Below, piece after piece: positions 1-5,939 of a stretch of DNA of 9,020 nucleotides. Position numbers and translations under genes: made by a program. This DNA comes from Anaerocolumna sp. (lineage in GTDB: Bacteria > Bacillota > Clostridia > Lachnospirales > Lachnospiraceae), in contig JAQSYR010000175.1 of the NCBI GenBank assembly GCA_029256035.1, forward strand, positions 1 to 9,020, given 5' to 3'. Under the pieces are notes generated by a model, which saw only the letters and a program-made list of their open reading frames with translations, did not search any database and was not told the origin of the DNA. Within the stretch, counting starts at the first letter, position 1. Each line of letters begins with the position of its first letter.

Positions 1-678
1 CTATTCCAACTCAACATAGTAATTTTCTTATTGGGAATTGCCATTGGCAGATTTCTCAATGTGTACCTATCCTGGAAACTCAGAATGGAAAACTTTGTAT
101 TATGCTCGGATAACATAAATAGTAGTGAGCAGCTAAAGTGGTTTAATGAGATTCTAAAACAATATCCAGTGATGGAATTCTTCAATGGCTTATTGTACCT
201 TGTTGTCTTTCAAATAAATGGATGGTATTCAATCAGTCTTGTATATTGTTTCATGGCTTCAGCACTTATTATAATAAGCATTATGGATTATTGCACCTTT
301 GTAATACCTTATGAACTAAATATATTTATTATGGTATTGGGGGTAATTCATCTTTTCCTAGATTATATCCATTGGAAAACATATGTAATGGGTTTTTTTG
401 TTGTTAGTGTAATTTTATATTTGATTTATGTTATTACAAAAGGGACTGGAATTGGCGGCGGGGATATTAAACTTATGGCAGTCAGTGGCCTGTTACTTGG
501 ATGGGATAAAATCATTGTGGCATTTTTTGTGGGTTGTATTATTGGAGTTTTAGTTCATTTGTTAAGAATGGTAGTGAGTCATGTAAATCACAGATTTGCC
601 TTAGGGCCCTATTTGTCAGGAGGAATTTTTATTGCAGCTTTATGGGGGAAAGAAATAATTGCATGGTATTATGCCTAA
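1..678 (+). CDS. Type IV prepilin peptidase (A24 family), 5'-truncated by window edge
   Basis: This is an integral-membrane aspartic protease that cleaves the leader from type IV prepilins or related pseudopilins at the cytoplasmic face. The frame is open back to base 1, so the start lies upstream; the TTG at 31 falls inside the conserved N-terminal helix (GIAIGRFLNV, the family's G-x-FLNV motif) and is not a credible start. Both catalytic aspartates are present: MDYCTFVIP (Asp codon 286-288) and GIGGGDIKLMA, the GxGD motif (Asp codon 463-465). QYPVMEFFNGLLY matches the family's RYPxVExxxGxLF segment, and the C-terminus has the usual LGPYLSGGIFIAALWG. The cytoplasmic loop after the first helix lacks the paired CxxC zinc motifs of classical bifunctional enzymes; only one Cys (LCSD) is left. 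No pilin or secretion gene is visible, so its substrates must be encoded elsewhere or to the left. Confidence 0.88.
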   Translation, partial: LFQLNIVIFLLGIAIGRFLNVYLSWKLRMENFVLCSDNINSSEQLKWFNEILKQYPVMEFFNGLLYLVVFQINGWYSISLVYCFMASALIIISIMDYCTFVIPYELNIFIMVLGVIHLFLDYIHWKTYVMGFFVVSVILYLIYVITKGTGIGGGDIKLMAVSGLLLGWDKIIVAFFVGCIIGVLVHLLRMVVSHVNHRFALGPYLSGGIFIAALWGKEIIAWYYA

Positions 679-739
679 GGTTATTCCACAAATTTTTTGT
701 AATAAAGATGCAATATGGACTCAGGTGTTATAATTTATA

Positions 740-778
740 AACATCATAAATTTTTCATAGCACTAAATTTATGATGTT
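740..778. repeat. Perfect 14-bp inverted repeat with 11-nt loop
   Basis: The arms AACATCATAAATTT (740-753) and AAATTTATGATGTT (765-778) are exact reverse complements around the loop TTCATAGCACT. The element lies 60 bases after the prepilin peptidase stop. It is AT-rich and is followed by GGGGTC, not a T-run, so it is not a classical Rho-independent terminator. It could end the peptidase transcript, be a dimeric regulator site, or be a structured RNA element. The sequence alone does not choose between these. Confidence 0.7.
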
Positions 779-862
779 GGGGTCAAAAGTCATTTAAAAC
801 GTAAAGTTGTGAATAACTGCGTATATATTTTCAATAGCTTAAAATAATAATAACAATACCGA

Positions 863-891
863 TTGTTCTGTTTTCCGCCAAGGTGTATAAT
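863..891 (+). promoter_or_regulatory. Probable sigma-A type promoter for the HD-CYTH operon
   Basis: A perfect TATAAT (886-891) is preceded, after a 17-base spacer, by TTGTTC (863-868), which keeps the TTG of the -35 consensus. It lies 62 bases before the start codon of the HD-domain gene. Together with the preceding 180 bases, where only the inverted repeat at 740-778 stands out, it accounts for the non-coding stretch 679-952. Confidence 0.5.
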
Positions 892-931
892 GGAATGTAT
901 ACTTTAAATTGAAAATGAATTATTTTTTTAC

Positions 932-937
932 AGGAGG
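932..937 (+). promoter_or_regulatory. Strong Shine-Dalgarno with unusually long spacer
   Basis: AGGAGG is a full-strength ribosome binding site, but the ATG of the HD gene at 953 is 15 bases beyond it, against the usual 5-9. A closer ATG (940) is out of frame and gives only a 3-codon ORF ending at 951. In the HD frame the codon at the ideal distance is ATT at 944, and a TGA at 941 blocks further extension. Confidence 0.6.
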
Positions 938-952
938 ATATGAATTCATAAT

Positions 953-1612
953 ATGATAACTTTTCAGGAAATTAAAAAAAGTGAACAAATTAAAACGTAT
1001 ATAAAAAAAGCAGATGAATCCTTAGCAGCACTAGGATACACGGAACACAGCTTTGCCCATGTTGGAAAGGTAGCGGATGTAGCCAGGTATATCTTAACTA
1101 CCTTAGGATACCCAGAGCATCAGATTGAACTGGCACAAATTGCAGGGTATATGCATGATATTGGTAATGTAATCAACAGGGTGGATCATGCCCAGAGTGG
1201 AGCCGTAATGGCTTTTCGTATCTTGGACAAAATGGGTGTTGAGGAAGAAGATATCTCAACAATTATTTCAGCCATTGGAAATCACGATGAAGAAACTGCA
1301 TTCCCGGTAAATGAAGTTGCTGCCGCTTTAATACTTGCGGACAAAACGGATGTTCGCTACACCAGAGTGCGCAACAGAGATTTGGCAAGTTTTGATATTC
1401 ATGATCGGGTTAATTATTCAGTAAAAGAAGCTAAAACCCTTATTAATGAGGAAAAAACCGGTATTACCTTACAGCTGACCATTGACACAGAAGTATGTGC
1501 TGTTATGGATTATTTTGAAATATTCTTAACTCGAATGTTATTATGTAAAAAGGCAGCAGAGAAATTAAAGTTAAAGTTCCATTTAGAAATTAATGGACAA
1601 AAAGCTTTATAA
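953..1612 (+). CDS. HD-domain phosphohydrolase (HDc superfamily)
   Basis: A predicted soluble 219-residue metal-dependent phosphohydrolase; the substrate is not known. HD superfamily ligands are visible: H36 (HVGKVADVA), H68-D69 (MHDIGN), H79 (RVDHAQSGA), H111-D112 (IGNHDEE) and D130 (ADKTD). This is the H...HD...D set plus extra His residues of the kind that can bind a second metal. No GYP motif is present, so it is not a classical HD-GYP cyclic-di-GMP phosphodiesterase. The C-terminal third (DYFEIFLTRMLLC onward) looks like a conserved family tail rather than another enzymatic domain. ATG 953 is the first usable start, though the AGGAGG sits 15 bases upstream. The next gene begins 10 bases after its stop, so the two are almost certainly co-transcribed. 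Domain assignment is firm; the biological substrate is open, with nucleotides, (p)ppGpp-like or other phosphoesters all possible. Confidence 0.88.
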   Translation: MITFQEIKKSEQIKTYIKKADESLAALGYTEHSFAHVGKVADVARYILTTLGYPEHQIELAQIAGYMHDIGNVINRVDHAQSGAVMAFRILDKMGVEEEDISTIISAIGNHDEETAFPVNEVAAALILADKTDVRYTRVRNRDLASFDIHDRVNYSVKEAKTLINEEKTGITLQLTIDTEVCAVMDYFEIFLTRMLLCKKAAEKLKLKFHLEINGQKAL

Positions 1613-1622
1613 TGGGGGAACT

Positions 1623-2132
1623 ATGGAAATCGAAAAAAAATATAAAATTAAAAAGATTCCGGAAAACCTAAATCAATATAAGAAAAAAGAAATTGAACAG
1701 GGCTATTTAAATACGAAAGATCCGGTGCTTCGAATCAGAAAAAGTAATGATAACTATATCTTAACCTATAAATCAAGATTGGGAATGACAGAGAATCCAG
1801 AAGATGTAGCACTAACCTGTGAAGAGGTAGAGATGCCACTGAGTAAAGAATCTTATGAGCATTTAAAAGAAAAAGTGGACCAGGATATGATAAGTAAAAC
1901 ACGATATCTAATTCCATTAGTAGATGATTTAGTAGCTGAGCTTGATGTTTTTCATGGGAATTTAGAAGGACTTGTATTCGTTGAAGTAGAGTTTAAAGAC
2001 GAAGAGGAAGCAACTAGATTTTGTGCACCGGATTGGTTTGGGGAAGATGTAACCTTTTACCATCGGTATAAGAATAATTATTTGGCATCCCTTTCTTCTT
2101 TAGAGGAGTTTATACAAGATTCAAATAATTAA
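1623..2132 (+). CDS. CYTH-domain / triphosphate tunnel metalloenzyme
   Basis: A 169-residue single-domain CYTH protein, a family that hydrolyses or rearranges triphosphate substrates (tripolyphosphate, thiamine triphosphate, NTPs; class IV adenylate cyclases are relatives). The N-terminal ExExK signature is present as E2-E4-K6. The other charged tunnel residues are in order: R37/R39/K40 (RIRK), K50 (LTYK), E68/E70 (EEVE), K92/R94 (SKTR), E106/D108 (AELDVF) and E121/E123 (FVEVEF). All expected positions are filled, so an active enzyme is likely. ATG 1623 is chosen because it starts directly at the signature MEIEKKY and has GGGGGA just upstream; the in-frame ATG at 1593 would overlap the HD gene and add ten non-family residues. 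Small clostridial CYTH proteins of this size tend to be tripolyphosphatases rather than cyclases. That is family knowledge, not proof for this one. Confidence 0.9.
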   Translation: MEIEKKYKIKKIPENLNQYKKKEIEQGYLNTKDPVLRIRKSNDNYILTYKSRLGMTENPEDVALTCEEVEMPLSKESYEHLKEKVDQDMISKTRYLIPLVDDLVAELDVFHGNLEGLVFVEVEFKDEEEATRFCAPDWFGEDVTFYHRYKNNYLASLSSLEEFIQDSNN

Positions 2133-2208
2133 GACTCTTGTGCTGATATTTTGTCAATTTAGTAACTGTTTTCGACTAAATTGACATCCATCTGCACCAG
2201 AGTCTTAA
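2129..2208. terminator. 80-nt nested inverted repeat between convergent operons, probable bidirectional terminator
   Basis: The outer arms 2129-2143 and 2194-2208 are complementary over 15 positions with one mismatch (TTAAGACTCT pairs AGAGTCTTAA). Inside them, TGTCAATTTAGT (2152-2163) and ACTAAATTGACA (2175-2186) form a perfect 12-bp stem with an 11-nt loop. The outer left arm includes the stop codon of the CYTH gene. The element separates the plus-strand CYTH gene from the minus-strand histidine kinase, the usual place for a shared terminator. No clear T-run follows in either direction, so intrinsic termination is only inferred. Confidence 0.6.
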
Positions 2209-2246
2209 ATTATACATTATAGAAGTTTAACATTATAATTTAACAA

Positions 2247-3140
2247 TTATAAATTATTCGTATTTCTTGTTTCTAAAAGTTTAAATTTAATAACTGCTTT
2301 AAATAAATCTCCATCAAGTACAATATCAAAGATAGCATCCTGCAGGGAGGCAAGACTTTGTGCAATGGATAAACCAAGTCCGCTGCCCTCTGTATTTCTT
2401 GAGGAATCACCACGAACAAACCGTTCCAATAATTCTTCTGAGGTAATATTTAATTTGTTTTTCGAAATGTTCTTAACAGAAACAGTAACCCAGGCAGCAT
2501 CTGTTACTATATCTACGTAAACACGGGTTCCTTCTAATGCATACTTATTTACATTAGAGAAAATATTCTCAATAATACGATAAGTACTTCTTCCATCCGC
2601 TTTGATATATACAGGTTCACTGGGGAAAGTAACAATAGTATCAAGCTTATGATTAATGAATCGGTCTTCAAATTCACCCATTGCCTGCTTTGCCAATTCA
2701 ACTATATTTAAGCTCTCCAAATGAAGTGTTACATTACCAGAGGATGCTTTAGAAACTTCTACTAAGTCTTCAATCAGTGTTTTAAGCCTCCAGGATTTAG
2801 AGGATATTACGTCTAAATAACCAATAGCTTTCTCGTTCTTTAGATCTTCTTTTCTTAATAAATCAATGTAATTAATAATGGATGTTAAAGGTGTTTTAAT
2901 ATCATGAGATACATTGGTTATAAGTTCAGTTTTTAATCTTTCACTTTTTAATTTCTCTTCCACGGCAAGAGAAAGTCCATCCCCGATTCGATTCACATAG
3001 TTTCCTAGTGTTTTTGCAGGAACACACATGCCATGTACCGGAATCTTATGAGCAAAATCACCTTCTGTCAGTTTCTTAGTCTCTTCATTTAACTTATTAT
3101 AGTCAATAGCAGCCTTTAGGAGTTTTATTAAAAAACTCAC
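2247..3140 (-). pseudogene. Sensor histidine kinase, C-terminal kinase part (downstream half of a frameshifted gene)
   Basis: This fragment (up to 297 residues) carries the cytoplasmic kinase core of the sensor whose membrane part is at 3103-4209. It begins with a HAMP-like linker (about residues 9-70). The HisKA phosphoacceptor follows at H79 in ITNVSHDIKTPLTS, then the N-box RIIENIFSNVNKYA (188-201) and a glycine-rich ATP lid, EGSGLGLSIA (251-260). The DxGxG G1 box is not recognisable; VKNISKNKLNIT occupies its place, as in related clostridial sensors (family recollection). The leftmost possible start, GTG at 3138-3140, has no properly spaced ribosome binding site, and a TAA precedes it in frame at 3147-3149. 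I therefore read this as the detached 3' part of one gene, not an independent kinase. The order regulator-then-kinase with the response regulator gene fits a single two-component operon. Activity depends on whether the frameshift is real. Confidence 0.82.
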
Positions 3141-4209
3141 TTGCCTTTAATCTTCGAACCAGACTTAGGAAACCAAACATTGCAAGTGGGTATACAAGTA
3201 TAAAAAATACAGTTAATCCATAAGTGACTGACAATTTAAGACTGTCAGAAATAAAACGTTTTATATAGATTCCAAAATAAATGGTAACGGATAGAATTCC
3301 AACAGTTATTAAGAAACCTACTTCTGTAAATAACTGATCAAATTTTGATAAGTAAATTCCATTTACTCCTTTTTTATATCCACTTGTAGTTATTGCAACA
3401 AGTAAGAACAGTACAAGGAAAAGAAAAGCCAAAGGAATTTGGGATATAGATTCTTTATAGGAGCTATAAAGTCTCTGATATGAGGTATACATGGTGCCAA
3501 ATTCATCTTTCACATTGGGAAATCCTACTTCAATACTTGTACAAATCAGATATTCGTCCCTGCTGTCACTGGAAGTATTGGATATTTGCCCTGTAATATA
3601 ATCAATAACCCATTGAAGATTTTCATCACTTAAAAACTGGTAATTTCTATTTACATTAGTTGCATAACGTTCTGTGTCCGTATTAATAATCAGATACCCA
3701 GGATTTTTTTCAACTTTATTCATATAAACATCCATGGCATCTAAAATATCTTCCTGACCTTCAACAGAGGCGGCAAAGGACTCTAAACTTGGAGAATAAT
3801 ATTTCGCACCGGTAGATAAATTAACTACATAATAGACAAAATTGGTATTAGCATTATTTAAAATAGCATTGTAGTAATCAAAGTCTTCCTGCTCGGAGGC
3901 AGCTTCTGGAGTCTTTGGTTTTTCTACCTCTTTCTCAAACAGTTTTTTAAGATTGATATTATTTGCATTATAAGAAACACTACCTGTATAGCCTCTTTCA
4001 CGGTAGTCAACATATACGGCAACACGTTCTACATATTTTAAATATTTACTCTGAAAGTCTGAGGTTTCTAAAAAAGAATTGGTACTAACGGAATAGGAAT
4101 CCAAATATTTTAGGGTGTGATAGGTTCCTACAAATACAATCAAACATGAAATAAACAATATGATATGTACCATTATTTTTAATGGCAGTGAACCCTTTAT
4201 TTTGTTCAT
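3103..4209 (-). pseudogene. Sensor histidine kinase, N-terminal membrane/sensor part (upstream half of a frameshifted gene)
   Basis: This 368-residue frame holds the input half of the kinase. The first membrane helix spans about 10-29, followed by an extracytoplasmic domain of about 220 residues (35-253, Tyr/Asn/Ser-rich, no Cys pair, no motif I recognise). Three further helices lie near 256-276, 297-316 and 325-350, and then comes the basic cytoplasmic segment VRRLKASEFF. The frame ends in five unrelated residues and a TGA (3103-3105), just where the kinase linker should begin. The kinase core continues in the next frame from about 3140. An A6 run at 3130-3135 on the plus strand is the obvious slippage site: removing one base joins the frames as SEFLIKLLKAAIDYNK. 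A larger out-of-frame deletion cannot be excluded. ATG 4209 has AAAGGA nine bases upstream and lies 17 bases after the regulator stop, so the two genes are co-transcribed. Confidence 0.82.
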
Positions 4210-4226
4210 TAGGAAATGTCCTTTCT

Positions 4227-4922
4227 TTAATATTTCTCAATTTTATAGCCGATTCCCCAGGCCACTTTCAGATACTTTGGCTCTTTTGGATTAATTTCAA
4301 TTTTTTCTCTGATATGCCTGATATGAACAGCAACAATATTATCAGCACCAAAGGATGGTTCATTCCAGATTAATTCATAGATTTCGTTAATAGAGAATAC
4401 TTTTCCTTTATTTTTTACTAATAATTTCAGGAGATTATATTCAATGGGGGTAAGCTTAATTAGTTCATCGTCTACATAAACTTCTTTTCTGTCATCATTT
4501 ACAACAAGTCCACCGCTAGAATAAATATTTTCTTCCTCTGTAACAATACTTCCTAGTTTGGTGTAACGGCGCAATGTTGATTTTACCCTTGCAATGAGCT
4601 CTAAAGGATTAAATGGTTTGGTAATATAATCATCACCACCTACGTTTAGCCCAAGTATTTTATCATTATCTTCTGATTTGGCTGTTAGAAAAATAATAGG
4701 TAGTGTAATGTTTTGTTCTCTTAATTTCATGGTAGTGCGAATACCGTCCATTTCCGGCATCATAATGTCCATAAGTGCCAGATGTACCTCATTATTATTA
4801 ATTATCTGGATGGCTTCTTTTCCATTATATGCCTTAAAGATAGTGTATCCTTCACCGCTTAAATATATTTCTATTGCATCTACAATATCTTTGTCATCAT
4901 CGCATACTAAAATGGTATACAT
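4227..4922 (-). CDS. OmpR/PhoB-family response regulator
   Basis: A full-length 231-residue DNA-binding response regulator, partner of the adjacent sensor kinase. The receiver domain (about 1-120) has the acidic pocket D8/D9/D10, the phosphoacceptor D52 in LMDIMMPEMDG, the switch residue T80 (FLTAK) and K102 (ITKPF). The C-terminal winged helix (about 133-231) shows LTPIEYNLLKLLVKNKGKVF, the recognition-helix region NIVAVHIRHIREKIE and the closing WGIGYKIEKY, typical of the VanR-like branch. The ATG at 4922-4920 has GGGAGG (plus-strand 4932-4937) nine bases upstream. It is the first gene of the minus-strand operon and is divergent from the nfn genes. Nothing in the sequence reveals its target genes. 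The domain assignment is secure, but its signal and regulon are unknown. Confidence 0.95.
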   Translation of the reverse strand: MYTILVCDDDKDIVDAIEIYLSGEGYTIFKAYNGKEAIQIINNNEVHLALMDIMMPEMDGIRTTMKLREQNITLPIIFLTAKSEDNDKILGLNVGGDDYITKPFNPLELIARVKSTLRRYTKLGSIVTEEENIYSSGGLVVNDDRKEVYVDDELIKLTPIEYNLLKLLVKNKGKVFSINEIYELIWNEPSFGADNIVAVHIRHIREKIEINPKEPKYLKVAWGIGYKIEKY

Positions 4923-4954
4923 AATATGTTACCTCCCAAATTAACTGTATTTTA

Positions 4955-4968
4955 TGGCAAAAATGCCA
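4955..4968. repeat. Small inverted repeat in the response-regulator leader
   Basis: TGGCA (4955-4959) and TGCCA (4964-4968) flank AAAA. It lies between the proposed minus-strand -10 and the regulator start codon, where it could form a short leader hairpin or a regulator half-site pair. With 5-bp arms it could also be chance. Confidence 0.3.
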
Positions 4969-4995
4969 GATCTTATTTTATCAATATATAGCAGT

Positions 4996-5024
4996 ATTAT
5001 ATACTATTTTAGTAATTAAAAAAA
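4996..5024 (-). promoter_or_regulatory. Possible promoter of the two-component operon
   Basis: On the minus strand a perfect TATAAT occupies 5001-4996, 74 bases before the regulator start codon. The position 17 bases upstream holds only a T-rich hexamer, so the -35 match is poor. In such AT-rich DNA a lone TATAAT is weak evidence. Confidence 0.35.
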
Positions 5025-5095
5025 TAAGCAATTTCAGTTTAACATATAAATGTTAATAATACCGTTATAAAAACTTAAGATATTATGAAAAATAC

Positions 5096-5124
5096 TAGAT
5101 TTTTTAATCATATTATTCTATAAT
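5096..5124 (+). promoter_or_regulatory. Probable promoter of the nfn operon
   Basis: A perfect TATAAT (5119-5124) lies 61 bases before the nfnA start codon. The hexamer 17 bases upstream (TAGATT, 5096-5101) matches the -35 consensus at three of six positions. The position is right for the main promoter of the plus-strand operon. A 15-nt sequence repeated upstream of nfnB starts at the last base of this -10. Confidence 0.45.
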
Positions 5125-5138
5125 GGAGAAAGTTATGG
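5124..5138 (+). repeat. 15-nt direct repeat, copy 1 (nfn leader)
   Basis: TGGAGAAAGTTATGG here is identical to 5925-5939, where it forms the ribosome binding site and start codon of nfnB. In this copy the ATG (5135) opens a 7-codon ORF, MVDDVIY, ending at 5158. It begins so close to the proposed -10 that the repeat's GGAG would probably lie upstream of the transcript start. Confidence 0.6.
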
Positions 5139-5185
5139 TAGACGACGTTATATATTAACAGATTATAGTTTATGGAGGAATACAT

Positions 5186-5647
5186 ATGTACAAGATAATG
5201 AAGAAAGAACTATTGGCGCCGAATATTTATCTTATGGATATCCATGCTCCAAGAGTTGCAAAATCCTGCTATCCGGGCCAATTTGTTATAATTAAAATAG
5301 ATGAAAAAGGGGAGAGAATACCTCTTACCATATGCGATTATGATAGGGAAGCAGGAACGGTTACTATTGTATTTCAAACCGTAGGTTTTTCTACAAAGAA
5401 AATGGCAGAATATGAAGTTGGAGAAAGTTACCGCGACTTTATCGGGCCCTTAGGTGTTAAATCAGAGTTAGTGGAGGAAGCAGCTGAGGAACTGGCCAAG
5501 AAGAAGATTTTATTTGTTGCCGGTGGTGTTGGTACAGCACCTGTATACCCTCAGGTTAAGTGGATGAAAGAACAGGGGTATGATGTTGATTGTATCATAG
5601 GAGCCAGAAATAAAGACTTAATCATTCTGGAAGACGCTATGAATTGA
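5186..5647 (+). pseudogene. nfnA: NfnA-like FAD/NAD-binding subunit, N-terminal part (gene with internal deletion)
   Basis: This is the N-terminal 150 residues of the small subunit of NADH-dependent reduced ferredoxin:NADP+ oxidoreductase, the family also named sulfide dehydrogenase beta or dihydroorotate-dehydrogenase electron-transfer-like. The ferredoxin-reductase FAD barrel (about 1-95) has the flavin motif RIPLTICDYD (44-53) and SYRDFIGPLG (81-90). The nucleotide domain starts with ILFVAGGVGTAPVYPQVKW (108-126). After IILEDAM the frame meets TGA at 5645-5647. Family members continue here with the second half of the NAD domain, including a TTDDGSYG-like and an IGPMxMM-like motif. I find neither in any frame, so they appear deleted rather than frameshifted. 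ATG 5186 has GGAGG at 5174-5178. Without the missing part NADH binding should fail. Confidence 0.85.
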
Positions 5648-5916
5648 CAAAGGAACTTGGAATACCTACAGTCGTAAGTATGAATCCAATTATGGTAGAT
5701 GGAACTGGTATGTGTGGTGGATGCAGATTAACCGTTGGAAATGAAGTGAAGTTTGCATGTGTTGACGGACCAGAATTTGATGGTCATTTAGTTGATTTTG
5801 ATGAATCCATTAAGAGACAGCAAATGTACAAAACTGCAGAGGGAAGAGCCTTATTAAAAGAAAAAGAAGGCGCAACCCATAAAAATGGTGGCTGTGGCTG
5901 CAGTGACAACGCATAA
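5644..5916 (+). pseudogene. nfnA: NfnA-like subunit, C-terminal [2Fe-2S] part (gene with internal deletion)
   Basis: This continues the broken nfnA in the preceding (-1) frame. It starts in the middle of the family's LTKELGIPT helix, so the TTG at 5644 is not a real start. It carries the C-terminal iron-sulfur region MVDGTGMCGGCRLTVGNE with C24 and C27, C39 in FACVDGPEFDGHLVDFDE, and a nearby Asp (D19). In characterised Nfn proteins the [2Fe-2S] cluster is held by Cys plus an Asp, as I recall. The Cys-rich end (GGCGCSDNA) is a common feature of clostridial members. The two fragments add up to roughly 240 residues against about 280-300 for intact relatives, suggesting that some 50-60 codons are missing. 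The stop at 5914-5916 precedes nfnB by 19 bases, the normal operon arrangement. Confidence 0.85.
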
Positions 5917-5924
5917 ATACAGAT

Positions 5925-5939
5925 TGGAGAAAGTTATGG
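5925..5939 (+). repeat. 15-nt direct repeat, copy 2 (nfnB ribosome binding site and start)
   Basis: Identical to 5124-5138. Here GGAG (5926-5929) is the Shine-Dalgarno and the ATG at 5936 is the nfnB start. Confidence 0.6.

Noticed and set aside
534..740. 68-residue plus-strand frame overlapping the prepilin peptidase end
   Set aside because: Most of it is an out-of-frame reading of the peptidase gene, with no independent start signal or recognisable product.
679..952. Riboswitch or tRNA in the gap before the HD gene
   Set aside because: No conserved riboswitch core, T-box or cloverleaf could be recognised; only the palindrome and a promoter-like sequence stand out.
1735..1917. Minus-strand 60-residue frame inside the CYTH gene
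   Set aside because: It is antisense to a gene with a complete set of active-site residues and has no ribosome binding site.
3120..3140. Classical -1 programmed frameshift in the kinase gene
   Set aside because: Moving from the membrane half to the kinase half requires a +1 (or -2) change, the wrong direction for a -1 slippery site.
4678..4944. Plus-strand frame opposite the response regulator (and a similar one at 4182-4373)
   Set aside because: They are shadows of the regulator coding strand without family resemblance.
5640..5650. Programmed ribosomal frameshift joining the two nfnA parts
   Set aside because: A shift of one base would join the frames but would still leave out the conserved second half of the NAD domain, and no slippery heptamer is present.
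5885..5935. Longer nfnB starting at GTG 5885
   Set aside because: The extension overlaps the nfnA C-terminus, lacks a ribosome binding site and does not resemble the family N-terminus; ATG 5936 has a good site.
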